64,000 nucleotides of DNA from Mya arenaria (Eukaryota > Mollusca > Bivalvia > Myida > Myidae). Shown piece by piece: positions 24,699 to 36,130 of this stretch (positions are counted from its first letter, which is position 1; the number at the start of each line of letters is the position of its first letter). A program made the translations under genes and the position numbers. The notes below the pieces were generated by a model. The model was not told the DNA's origin. It saw only the letters and a list, made by a program, of their open reading frames with translations, and ran no database searches. The stretch lies in the NCBI RefSeq assembly GCF_026914265.1, contig NC_069136.1:51949381-52013380 (forward strand). Direction: 5' to 3'.

Positions 24699-25174
24699 TT
24701 CCCAACACACCTCTCCCTCTCACCCTCCACGCCCAACACATCTCTCCCTCTCATTCTCCATGCCCAACACATCTCTCCCTTTCCCCCTCCACGCCCAACA
24801 CATCTCTCCCTCTCCCCCTCCACGCCCAACACACCACTCCCTCTCACCCTCCACGCCCAACACATCTCTTCCTCTCCACATCCATGCCCAACACACCTCT
24901 CCCTCTCCCCCTCCATGCCCAACACATCTCTCCCTCTCACCATCCATGCCCAACACATCTCTCCCTTTTCCTCTCCATGCCCAGCACACCACTCCCTCTC
25001 CCCATCCATGCCCAACACATCTCTTCCTTCCCCCCTCCATGCCCAGCACACCACTCCCTCTCCCCTCCATGCCCAACACATCTCTCCCTCTCCCTATCCA
25101 CGCCCAACACATCTCTCCCTCTCCCCCTCCATGCCCAACACATCTCTCCCTCTCCCCTTCCACGCCCAGCACAC
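24699..25174. repeat. 31-bp minisatellite (copy 2 of duplication)
   Basis: Same unit as the array at 23562-23973, with about two more units. Strong purine/pyrimidine strand asymmetry. Confidence 0.95.
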
Positions 25175-25526
25175 TGTTGCTAAGCGTTCGGATATTGTAT
25201 TATTTTGTGCTTATCTTAAAATCCGGGGGCAGTTCTCGATTTCAACGTAAGAAGTGGCGTAACTTAGGGGCGTAACCGCTTGACTTGTGCCCGGCATCAG
25301 AATCGAAACCTATTTGGTTAAGGTGTTGGCAGGGCGGAAGGAGATACTCCCCCAACAAAATTTTAATACTATCTTTTCCGAAATGGTGCATTTTAGGAGT
25401 ATTTTATTACTTTTTTCTCGTATATTGAAATAAAAAGTAAACTTGGACGATTTAAGGGGGGGGGACTCGCGCCGGGTGCCCCTCCCCTCGATCCGCTAGT
25501 GAAACCCTCTATTCAGTGCAACAACC

Positions 25527-26433
25527 ATGCTTGCTATTTAAGGAATTATACACAAAGTATATATAATACGAAAAAAAAATTGAAAAAATGTCTTAGCCTA
25601 TAAAAACAACGCCTTTTTTTGCTTCTATACGTGAGAAATATTTTGAGTTCCTTGTATTTTAATGATGCAATCCATAGCCAAAATGTCAACTTGACGAAAT
25701 AATGTAGAACGATGCAACGCTGAAATTTTAACCAATAATTGCATCCTTAAAATACAAACAAATCTTAAATCTTTCACTCGTAGAGAAGCTGAAAATTCCA
25801 TAGTCTTATATATTTTATGTCAAAACAGTTATTTTGAAATTATCGTCACTTTACTGTTTGTCTACATCGGTTGTGACCCTTGGTGACCCATGTGAGAACC
25901 CTTAAATGTCACGTGATTCCTCACCCTGTTAAATGAATTCCCATAGTAAAATATGGTCTATTTATGTTCAAATTTAGTGTTTTTCGACTATCGGTATCGG
26001 GGATGACATTCTGAACTGTTGCCCTCGGCTTTTCGGCCAAGGGACAACAGTTCAGAAGCCATCCCTCCACCTCGGGACCACAGTTTTGACTGTTACACAA
26101 AAGCCCATGCAAGAACTGTTTACTGTAAATGTGCCATCTAATTGCGACTACTGAAATCAAATGTCTTTCAACTCAACATAAAATAAAAAAGCTGTATATA
26201 TATAAACGAGGTTCATGTCAAATTTACGGAAGCCGACTTCGGAAACGGGTCATGCTCGCTTAAATGAAAAGGCGACCCATCGAAATATCGCTAGCAATGG
26301 GAGTACACTTACCACATAAAAACGCCTAATTTTAAAGGACAAACTTCGCTGAAATTAAAATCCGAATTTACATCGTTTTTCGGTTTTAAATGAACGTGCT
26401 TTGAAGATGTGATTTACAAACACACTTCGCTGA
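25527..26433. other. Intergenic DNA
   Basis: Nothing except the hairpin at 26009-26055. Confidence 0.55.
26009..26055. repeat. Compact 47-nt hairpin
   Basis: CTGAACTGTTGCCCTCGGC and GGCCAAGGGACAACAGTTCAG pair with one bulge and one mismatch around a loop of about 5 nt. Confidence 0.85.
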
Positions 26434-26570
26434 CAGTGTGTATATACCACGTGATAAAATTACGTCATAAATGCTACGCCGGAAGGCAATGTTTTGCTTC
26501 GAATGATGACTTTAAAGAAAGATAACTTTTTTGTTTCTTGACCATTTTATAACGTGGTATACACACACTG
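26434..26570. mobile_element. Internally deleted 137-bp copy of the CACGTG TIR element
   Basis: Both TIRs are present (CAGTGTGTATATACCACGTG and ACGTGGTATACACACACTG) with the interior reduced to the left part (GCAATGTTTTGCTTCGAATG). Confidence 0.85.
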
Positions 26571-26675
26571 GCAGAGTATATCAGAGAACAGCATGTAAAA
26601 CGCTCTTTTTCAATGGTAATTAATTTCCATCATTTTACTATGCATTGTATGTTGATATCAAGACAAGCAGGCAGT

Positions 26676-29600
26676 TTAAGATTCGTCATGATCCTGGTCC
26701 TCGTCTTTGTGACAACATTTCTTGCAGGGGCCGCTCTTAGTGTAACCTTTTCGACATCCTCCAATAGCAGAACAGTAGCAATAGCTGGAGTCGTCTGGAA
26801 TGCATAATAAGTATTCTGAGTATTAAAAACATCTTGGGCTGTAATTTCGAACAGTCTTAAGTCTGAGTTCAGAATTAAGTGGCAAAACTGCAAATCTTCA
26901 TTTTCATTGTATTTTCCTTCTAAATGAATATGGACGATAACATTTTGATGATTTTTTTAACTTTTTGAATTTGTACGATGAGTTCATTTCTGCAAAACGA
27001 ATGGAACGAAGATTTTTTTTAATTTGATAAAAGAGTAATTCTGAGTCTGACTCAGACTTGAATATATTCTTAATCATCGTCCCTGGGCTCGTACTAACTA
27101 TCGTCCTGAGCCAAAGTCTGGACTTGCAATTGTTCGTAACTATGGTCCCAGGGCCGTACTCACTATCGCCTTCAGCTTGAGTCTGTACTCAGACATGAAA
27201 CTGTTCGTAACCATGGTCCCTGGGCCAGTAATCACTATCGTCCTGAGCCAAAGTCTGGACTCAGACTTGCAACTGTTCGTAACTATGGTCCCAGGGCCCG
27301 TACTCACTATTGCCTTCAGCCTGAGTCTGTACTCAGACATGAAACTATTCGATACCATGGACCCTGGGCCCGTACTCACTATCGTCTTGAACCTGAGTCT
27401 GGACTCAGACAAGCAACTGTTCGTAACCATGGTCACTGGGCCCTATTCGCTATCGGCTTGAGTTTGAGACTTACACTCAGAAATGCTTAATTTAATTTTG
27501 CTGTGAAAATGCTATCATATGTGGAAATATGATACATGTGTTACCAGTAATCCTTTTTACATACAGGCTTACATATTTCTGTCAAAATTAGTTATATTGT
27601 TCATTTATTAAACACTTAATAATTCAGTTTTCTGATACTTAGTCTTAAACTCAGACTCAATACGATAGTGAAAATAGACCCAGTCCATTGGACTTCATTA
27701 ATGTTTGTATAATACGCAAATACATTTGTCGTCACATAAACATTCATTTATAACTTTACTAGTTATTTAACATTTTAAGTGAAACATAACACATCCTACG
27801 CCGCTTACAGAGCCCCGCATTCGTTGTTTTACCAGAGTTTAGTTGAGAGTTCAGTTTTTTTTTACCATTCGACAAACCTTTTTACAAAGCGGCCGTCTGA
27901 CGGAGCACTGTCAAAACATTATTTTGGAAACAGGTTTGTCGAAGTGGTTGTGAAACTAAACACCTAATCAACTCCGGTTATAAAACAAAGGCGGGACTCT
28001 TTAAGCGGCATGAACTGCCCTTTGTTTCTTTGTTTTTGTTAAGTCTTCATTCTAAGAGAAATGTTGCTTTTCGACGATCATATATGACGCAATTTGTCAC
28101 GTGGTATACACACACTATCTGCTCTGACACAATTCTTACCATCACGAAACTGAGCGGATTGGCTGCAGGTGCCGCTCTCCACAGAGTAATACGTGTTGTC
28201 ATCACAATCTGTATCACACTTACAACCTAGCAAAATATAAGAGAATAGAGATAGAATTATGATGTTACAAAAGTATTTGTGCAAAAGTTTTTGTTTCTTT
28301 CAAATATATGTGGTGGTTGTCGAGTTTTATGAAAATATTATGCCGTTAAACAGAATAGGTGTATTTTAATTCACTGAAAGGACTTGTGCTCTTATATGGC
28401 TAGCAAAGGTTTGTCAAGAATGCGTTATTTAAATTAATACGCTAAATCCATTGATCAAATCACGGTGTATCATAGATCCGTGGCCACTATGAACGTCTAA
28501 AAGACCGACAGCTATCACACGTAAGAGCGTGATTTTAAGCCCCCAATATCTCGACAAAAACGGGAATGTTCTATAATCCGAGGATTGTACCTCTCAAAGT
28601 CATTTGAACATGTACACATTTACATCTCAAAATCTGATTGAATATTGACGGCACAACTCAAGGTTGACGGTATACCCAGCAACTCAAACTACCTGGTGCA
28701 CAACTCAATCTGGTTTGTATAACAACTTTTTTGAAATAAACAACAGTTGTTTGGACAGAGAGCAATGGTCAATGACGTGATTAAAGAACAGCAACTCACG
28801 GTTATCACATGTTTGACACACGCCGGTCACCTCCACCTTTGTCCACCATGACGAACAACTGGCCGGTTCATCAACACACCAACACACCCGTGGCCATCAA
28901 CCTAAAAAACACGGCCAGTACTTGTACAATCATCTATGTCAATTCCCGTTTTGCACATTTTTGAATAAAGTTTTATTCAAACAGGAAAGAGAAAAAGAGC
29001 CCCAAGAATTTTCTAAAATTCTTATCAAATTATAAATTATTGTATATATTTTTATCAAACTTAAATGGACATACTTCGATAATATATATAATGTGTGATT
29101 CAGGCTCATAAACTTGTTTTCTTTGAATGCCAAGACTATGCTAGGATGCGAAGTATTTAATGAGACAAAACTACAAGTAAAAACTTAAACAATTCTATAA
29201 AGAATTGTCATGTAGAACTAAGATAAACTGTTAAACAATACAATAATACACAAAAAGCTACAGGGACCAGCCTCATAGTCAAACATTGCTTATATAGGAC
29301 CAATGTTTACATGTAATAAGTAATAGGTCTCCTAACATTTCTAACATTAAAGGGGCTGTCTCACGTATGATAAAATAGCGAGAGAGAAAAGAAAATTGTC
29401 GAAAACTGACATAAACTTGGCATTGATGTGTACAATGCATAGAAACTTACTAACTGAAGTACCACATGGTTTACAATTTATTTAAGTTTAGCAGTTATTT
29501 CGTATTTTTCCATTAAAAAGAATACTGGGTATATCTACCATGTAGAATTCATTCCTTATGTGTGACTGGCTAGTCGGTGTTGTCACGTGATATAACCGAG

Positions 29601-31667
29601 GTAGGAGTATAGCTTAATTATGTCACTCGATTAGAATAAGCCTTTGTAGCTCAGTCAGTAAGACGCTTAAGAAGTTTAATTTTGGCGACGCGGGTTCGAA
29701 CCCGGTCGCCGACACAATTTTGTTTACATTTTGGTACTTTTTTACAATTATGATATCAAAGCGTTACACATTCTATTAGATAATTGTCCTGAGATTCGTT
29801 ACAGAAAAAAAACTTTTTTGGTGCCAATCTGTGAAACAGTCCCTTTAATATCACGAACATACTACTGGCGTATGACATTGGTGTATGTACGATGTGTAAA
29901 ATGGGTCAGTGGCCATAAATTATTTAAGTACCCTTCATTTTAATAAAAAGTAGACGTTATTATATTTCCAAAAGTTGCATTTGGCATTATCAATTCGTGT
30001 ATTAGTGCAGTCATCGTATGACATATTAGCTATGTCCGAGGCTAGCCAGACCGACTGGTAGTGTTCTGAATCAGTCACATGACTAGACTTTAGCTGTATC
30101 ATGAAATCACATATTTGTTCGTGTGCTTCCTCGTAAAATGGCAATGTGAGTTGTGATGACATCAAATATCATTACCAAACAAAGGCTGCAGCTTCACTGT
30201 AAGTATGCATCCATAAAAAATGAATACCTAAGTGTTTTTTTTTTGTCCCCAGTCGTACCAAATGGTCACTCGGTTTTACATCATTGCTTTTGTATACACC
30301 TGGGGCTCTATTCAATAAGCATTTTAGTAAAGATTTCAAAAACAAACAAACAATAATTGGACACCAAGAATATAAAAATAAGAAAGAAAATGGTCTAAAC
30401 AATGTATGCATATGAATAAATCTGATGAAAAGTAGTGGGTATTTCAAACTGATGTCAAAAATTATGTAATTCTCACTAAGTTGAAAATATTCACTAAGAT
30501 GGTTATTGAATGGGTTTATCAAACGTTCTAGAGGCCTAATCCACCACTGACCGGTGTACTCGTGTGAATAACCATCCTTAAATTAACCTTCGAAATCTGA
30601 TATATGCGTGGGAAAACTCAATACGAGCATGATGTGGAGACTGGAGAGCTGCAATCAGCTATTAGCAAAGCGGAACCATTACATCATGACTATAACAGTG
30701 CACTCGCATACATTACCAGTGCGTGCCTAGCTTATACAATGTATCCGGTAAATAAAAAGCCTAGTCAAACAATTAAGTGTTCAATTTTCGACCTGCGAAT
30801 AAAAATATCCACTCGAAGAGAATTTGGCGAGCTTAGTAAAAAGTCACTCGCACAATTTAAATTTTGCTCGCATTTTTCGTGTATGCTAGTCCAAATTGAC
30901 CCTTGAGTGTTCAAATTATGGCCCCACGGTAGAAATGTGGCCCAATTCTAGCGGTCCCTGTTTTTTATATACAGTGAATACTTTGTAAATAGTCCTCTCT
31001 AAAACAGCAAGGTTAAAACCTTTGTTCTTTGGTATAATGCTCATTACTTACTGTAGCAGCAGCGTGGGGGATTGTTTGTGCAGTTCCCTGACTCGGCCGC
31101 AAACTTGGCACAGTAGGGAAACATAGCCACCTTGGATAGACAAATGGAAATATAAAGCTGTTGATACAGGGTTACTCTGTAAAAGTTAAAACATATGTGA
31201 AATCCTAAATAGTTAAGACAGGTGGGACAATATAACCGTTACAATTATAGATTCATTGCAAGTAAACAAAATAAGCAATAATAAATAGTAATATTTAAAT
31301 GTGAGTTATTTGCACTATATTTATATCAGTGACTGACACATTGCGCCTCTTAAATCAGAAGTTTGTTTGACCAATAGTTTCAAAAATAATTATAATAAAC
31401 CGTTATAAAGACAACAAAAGTATTACAAAATATTGATTTCATTTGCTTAGTAATACACGGTTCTTAAAAAAAAAGAAAAAAAGATTATACTAATTCATAT
31501 GCATAGCATTTTTCAGTAAAGATTGTCATTGTTTATTATATTTTACAACATGAACGCTGAGTCTATTAATATAAAGTAACTTAAACATTCATACTTATAT
31601 CAACGACGTCATGCCATGCGTTTGTTCCACAAACAACAACAAAAAACACAGCAAGAACCTTCCACAT
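26676..31667 (-). CDS. Candidate cysteine-rich secreted protein gene built from small phase-1 exons
   Basis: Minus-strand pieces, 5' to 3': signal-peptide exon 31667-31595 (MWKVLAVFFVVVCGTNAWHD, ends phase 1, donor GTATGA); exon A 31130-31052 (YCAKFAAESGNCTNNPPRCC, opens phase 0, ends phase 1 at GTAAGT; ShK-like spacing); exon B 28901-28800 (CWCVDEPASCSSWW, GVCQTCDN, donor GTGAGT); exon C 28226-28140 (CKCDTDCDDNTYYSVESGTC, phase 1 to 1); last exon D 26794-26676 (SYCYCSAIGGCRKGYTKSGP, CKKCCHKDED, then stop TAA). B, C and D share a CxC-x(3-6)-C core and a later Gly-x-Cys. Signal exon, C and D join in phase (about 92 aa). Exon A does not match the signal exon phase, and exon B has TGA as its first complete codon, so those two may be skipped, damaged, or belong to another transcript. 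Function is not assigned. Confidence 0.5.
27055..27465. repeat. 72-bp tandem array, about 5-6 units
   Basis: The unit contains CTGGACTCAGACTTGCAACT then GTTCGTAACTATGGTCCC and CGTACTCACTATCGTC. 72 bp is 24 codons, giving a frame with LFVTMVPGPV repeats (27177-27461) and an open minus frame. Related fragments lie at 15650-15905 and 26840-26890, so this is an expanded piece of a dispersed repeat. Confidence 0.85.
27768..28117. mobile_element. 5'-truncated copy of the CACGTG TIR element
   Basis: Starts in the interior (CATTTTAAGTGAAACATAAC) and runs to the right TIR CACGTGGTATACACACACTA. It ends about 20 bp from the donor of Cys-rich exon C. Confidence 0.85.
29347..29848 (+). mobile_element. 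TIR element with internal tRNA-like core (copy 2)
   Basis: Begins TTAAAGGGGCTGTCTCACGT and ends GTGAAACAGTCCCTTTAA, TTAA at both edges. Matches 1122-1617 along its length. The short ORF at 29731 is inside the element and is not a gene. Confidence 0.85.
29640..29714 (+). other. tRNA-like Pol III core within the TIR element
   Basis: GCCTTTGTAGCTCAGTCAGT and GCGGGTTCGAACCCGGTCGC give A- and B-box-like motifs. The acceptor stem does not pair. Confidence 0.7.
29849..31051. other. Intergenic or intronic DNA
   Basis: Frames at 30172-30522 (minus) and 30604-30906 (plus) have no domain, splice support or signal peptide. Confidence 0.5.
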
Positions 31668-32084
31668 TATGAATGCTCTCAAAATAACAAATATGTTAAC
31701 TGCAACTACTCGGTTTTTTAATAATTATCATTATTACAATACTCTTTGTAAGAGAAGACACAAACCCCTCCTTAGGTCATGTTTTTAATTTTTAACAAAA
31801 GTTTATGAGGTTAAATTCCAAAGTCATTGGCTATGACCAGGGTCTGCTGGTCATTTTAAAAACAATTAAAATGGGATGATATTGTGATTACAAAATTCTT
31901 AGTTTTCTCAATATTATATTCGTATGAAGAAGTTATTTGTCTTAATTGAAATCAACAATTAACATTGCTGGCATAACCCACAAAGTTTAACATGAGGTTT
32001 AAGTAGTCAACGAACGGTTAAGTGTTCGGTCAATTGATAAGTCCAACAAGAATTTCAACAATTAAACGATGAAACCTCAGGGAC

Positions 32085-32230
32085 ATGCCCAGTAGTCGAA
32101 AATTTAAACCTAAACCCTTTTAAGAGGCACAAGGCAAGGGTCCAAAACGACAATTAATTCAACACTCAAACACATACATAAACAAACACAAAAACAAACC
32201 ACACACGCATTAAATTGCACTACCGAAACT
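32085..32230 (-). repeat. Dispersed repeat, inverted copy
   Basis: ACATGCCCAGTAGTCGAAAA and AGGCACAAGGCAAGGGTCCA are the reverse complement of the 22190 family. Confidence 0.7.
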
Positions 32231-32493
32231 TAATAGGATTACCGCCTTGGAACGGTAAGTCAAACACGAGTTCACTGGAACAGGAGTTTGCTGGGAATTT
32301 AACTTCTCTGTATGGCCGTAATCTCACAATTTTTCCCAAATTTATAAAAAAAAAATCAAAGTTAAAAACATGAGCCCCAATCAAAAGTCACATAGTAGCA
32401 TTAAGCCTTGGAATTTAAATATGTCGTATTTGAATGTGTTTATTGCTGAGTGACCTTTAAACGCTTCTGATTTTTTATGTGGAATATTACATT

Positions 32494-32856
32494 TTAAAGC
32501 TGCACTCTCACAGATTGAACGTTTTCACAACTTTTTTTATTTTTTGTCTCGGAACGAGCCAATTTTTGCGAAATTCCATTGAAACCAGTTATAAAAGACT
32601 GCTGACAAAAATTAGATCGCAGATATTTATATTTAAGTTCAAATATTAATATTTTATGCATTTTTCTTAAACCGTTATTAATGGTTGAAGTCATAAAACA
32701 TTGATTTTCGAACAGAAATCTGCAAATCTGCGGTCTGATCTTTGTCAGCAATCTTTTATCATTGGTTTGCAGATATTTACGCAAAATTTTTCTTTTTCCA
32801 AGACAAAAAATAAAAAAAGTTGTGAAAACGGTAAATCTGTGAGAGTGCAGCTTTAA
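32494..32856. mobile_element. MITE with CTGCACTCTCACAG TIR (copy B)
   Basis: TTAAAGCTGCACTCTCACAG and CTGTGAGAGTGCAGCTTTAA at the ends, TTAA at both borders. The internal frames are not genes. Confidence 0.95.
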
Positions 32857-33065
32857 AGTAATAGAAAAACAATTCAAAATGATTCTTTGAAAAGCGTCAT
32901 GCTCAGAGGCATATTATTCTTGAGGCCACACCTAATTTTAATTAAGAAAATGCATAACATTCCATTTTCAACTTTGGTTCATTTTATACATCTGTTCTGA
33001 ACGACCACTCCTAATTTTCACCGTCATGACACCTTGGGCAACTCAATTAACAAACACAAATCTGA

Positions 33066-33117
33066 TGTCAATATTGGGTAGCCTTACTTAACGTCAATAT
33101 TGGGTAGCCTTACTTAA
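33066..33117. repeat. 26-bp direct duplication
   Basis: GTCAATATTGGGTAGCCTTA plus CTTAAC occurs twice in a row. Confidence 0.9.
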
Positions 33118-33938
33118 CTCTCTTCTGATATTTGGCACATTATCGGCTCTTCTTTCGTTTTAATTCGTTTCACTCAACAGTTGATTATATCAATAGTCAA
33201 AGTCTCATTAATGTCTTTCTGGACTAGTAAAAATAAGTTATGCTTTAGGAAAACTAATATAATTGTAAGAAGTACAAAGGAAATATGTTTGCAAGAATTT
33301 GTTCAAAAGTAACAATTTATGCGCTTGCAGAGCTACCATGGCATAGTGTCAGTAAACAGAATTTCTTCATGAATTTTCTTAAATAGCAACGACCGTCAAT
33401 TTGTAAATTTGTATGGACGAATTGACAAATCGATATAGGTCTTCCAAACCAAAAGATTACAACGACCGTTTTTCTTTTCTCATATTTCATTGTTAAAAAT
33501 GAACTATTTGGATAAGGTCAAATTATGCTATAGTCTATCTTTAAGCAGTACACGATAGTTTTGCTTACACATAATTTGTAACAAATATTGCATCAGATGG
33601 TTTGCAGGTAGCCATTTTTATTTTCCTGGCTTAAATAAGAATGAAGCGTTCCGTAGGCGGGATGCAAACCTGACAATCGTATCCAACCCGGGCTTCAAAA
33701 CGCATAATCCTTAAGTTTTTATAATTATCGCCATAGAACTTTATTTTACTATACTGTAACAGTTGATTATCCTCTAGTAGCAAATCTCATGGCCCGCTTG
33801 ATGACCATATTTAAACGAGAATCAACACTCACCCGTTCGTGCCGCAGATATATGCGGTAAAGAAATAGAGTGGGCACATTGATTCAAAAATAACAAATGC
33901 AAGCATATAAGCTCATGTGTTTCTTTCCTTACACGGAC

Positions 33939-33981
33939 ATCGACGGTTATCGCAAGTCTTTTGCATGCTATACGCTGGAAT
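33939..33981 (-). pseudogene. Cys-rich exon remnant related to exon B of the neighbouring gene
   Basis: After a TTATTCCAG acceptor the minus strand reads YSMQKTCDNRRCP in phase 1, up to a possible GTAAGG donor, or reads on to CKERNT and a TGA stop. The TCDNR core matches the end of exon B at 28800 (QTCDNR) at both DNA and protein level. About 100 bp downstream, near 33880-33835, the reading MCPLYFFTAYICGTNG ends at a strong GTGAGT donor and shares CGTN with the signal exon at 31667. No complete gene can be built from these pieces. Confidence 0.3.
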
Positions 33982-34068
33982 AATGTAAATTGTGCATTGT
34001 GTTAGTCGAGTATAAAAATTGATTTGCATCTAGGAGGATACACCGACAATTAAACTGGGTAATTGGAA

Positions 34069-34548
34069 CACATTAACGGAGGGATGAAGGATAAAGGCCT
34101 CAAACACTAACGGAGGTAGATGAAGGCTCAGGGCCCTATACCTTTACCTGGGGAGATGAAGGTTCAGGGCTTACACATTAACGGGGAGGAAGAAGGTTCA
34201 GGGCCTAACGCATTACGGGGGAGATGAAGAGTTAGGGGCTAACACATTTACAGGGGAGAGGAAGGTTTATGACCAAACAGATTAACGATGGGAAGAGGAA
34301 GGTTAGGGGCATAACACATAACGGGGGAAGAAGGTAATGGGCCTTATACATTAATTGCGGGCAGAGCAAGGCTCAGGGCCTTACAAATTAACAGGGCAAG
34401 AGGAAGGTTCAGGGCGTAACACATTAACTGAGGGAAGAGGAAGGTTCAGGACATAATATATTAACTTGGAGATATAAAGGTTCAGGACCTAACACAATAA
34501 CGGAGTGGGGAGGGGGAGCGGGGGAGAAGAAGGCACGGGGCCTGACAC
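34069..34548. repeat. Degenerate 35-bp G-rich array, about 13 units
   Basis: Units resemble ATTAACGGGGGAGATGAAGG then TTCAGGGCCTAACAC, diverged and varying in length. Confidence 0.85.
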
Positions 34549-36130
34549 GAAACGTCGCAAAACAACAAAAGACAGAATACTTGATTAATGAAATGAAATG
34601 TGTTGTAAGCACTCTAAATAATCAACAACATACTTCTTTACACCTAGGCCTTGTTCTACATAATTTTGGATTGGGAACAACACATAATAGGTATATAGTA
34701 TAATATAGGTTATAATATGTGTTTAATAGCTAATGAATTACAAATTAAATGATTATTTTTCAAAGTGCCGCTTTTAATTTTATCGGTGAAACTCTGCTGA
34801 GAAGATCATGAAGTATTGTAAATAGCCCAATCTATGAAGCTATTCAGTCACAAAGGCAAAGATAAATATGACAGAACGCGAAATAGTTTGCTCTGATCGG
34901 CTTATTTGAAGCGATGAACTACAATGAAGTGGCACCATTGTCTGACTTGCCGTCAAAGATGGCGAGGTGAATGTGATGCAATCTATTGCACCCCAACGCG
35001 AGTTTATCATTCCAGTAAAGGTTGAACATTGTTCGACAAATTCGTTCCAAAATTTGTTCATATTAATTCAAGTTCAAACTTTGGCATTAATTTCTTGACG
35101 GTATTCCTGATTGTCTTCGAATATGGGCCTAGCGTTTGTGTTAATCAGTTGTATGGAATACTAACACAATGTAAATACTCTGAAGACTGAAACCATTGAG
35201 TGATGCACAGAAGAAACGTATCGTGTATAATGCAGTTCTATGTTGTACTCATTTGACTTTAATGATAAAAAGAAAAAAAGAAAAACATGATTTGTGTACT
35301 GATAAAAATAATCTTTATAAATGTGATTTTCTATAAATAGCTACGTGGCCACAGATTCCACATTTAAAAGATGTGCCAAAATACCCGCGAAAAGGCTGTT
35401 AAATTTTACGGTCATGTGATACGCTGGAAATCGTCCAGCATGCAATGCGATATTTTGGCGCTTTTTAAGTTGGGAATCAATTCGCGGCCATTTAACAATC
35501 AGATATGACGGATCGTTAAGATAGTTCATCATGGCGGTGCTCTTATTGAAGACGTAGTGTATGTGTATTCAAAAGTCAAGGGAAATATTTCATGCTTTAG
35601 GAAGGATAAGTAATTGACAATTTACCGGTCCTGAAAGTTCAAGTGTAAGTTACTTCAAAGCGTAATTAAGACACGAATCAAAATCATTTATTTCAGTGCA
35701 TTGTTAACGCTATCGAATGGGTCTACTTAGCGTTATGGTACTTGGCCTCATTACATTTTTGTAATTTTAAAGCCTACCCGAAACTTTCAATAAATGGCCG
35801 AGTTGTTGCTTGGGAATTATTGGCCACGTAGCTTTTAATAGAAAAAAAACATACATTAAAATTATAACGTTGCTTATATGTATTAATCTATGTTTTCCGC
35901 CTTCGAAAGAAACAATTTATACTCGATGGTCTGAATTATGTGAAGTACATACTTTCACATTCAAATCCTTTCAAATTAAGGCCCTCATATAAACATTGAA
36001 TACACTATTCAGCATTATTTTCAAACGATTACTGTTCAAGTTATTCAAACTATATCTGTCAATGGATTTCATATAAAAGCTGTCCGCATACGTATGGAGA
36101 AAATTCCTTTAAACATATTCAGAGAGACGC
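34549..36130. other. Intergenic DNA 3' of the DUF885 gene
   Basis: A minus-strand frame at 34840-35061 (RWGAIDCITFTSPSL) could be a transposase scrap; not supported further. Confidence 0.45.

Larger units (their letters stand above)
23203..25526. repeat. 1.14-kb direct tandem duplication, two copies
   Basis: Copy 1 is 23203-24339 and copy 2 is 24340-25526. Both start with CCGACAGAATAAAAGCACTA and end with CAGTGCAACAACC, and the flanks are nearly identical by eye. They differ by two extra minisatellite units in copy 2, by about a 12-bp deletion after the array in copy 2, and by scattered single bases. The near identity implies a recent duplication or conversion. Confidence 0.95.

Noticed and set aside
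23508..25275. Several 100-200-codon Pro/Ser-rich frames
   Set aside because: A 31-bp pyrimidine-rich minisatellite without stops explains them on both strands.
30172..30522. 116-aa minus ORF
   Set aside because: Low-complexity, AT-driven frame with no recognisable domain.
30604..30906. 100-aa plus ORF
   Set aside because: No domain, no acceptor or donor context, and codon choice looks like the background.
34840..35061. Possible transposase fragment (RWGAIDC)
   Set aside because: A single short resemblance to DDE-type transposases without further motifs or flanking inverted repeats.
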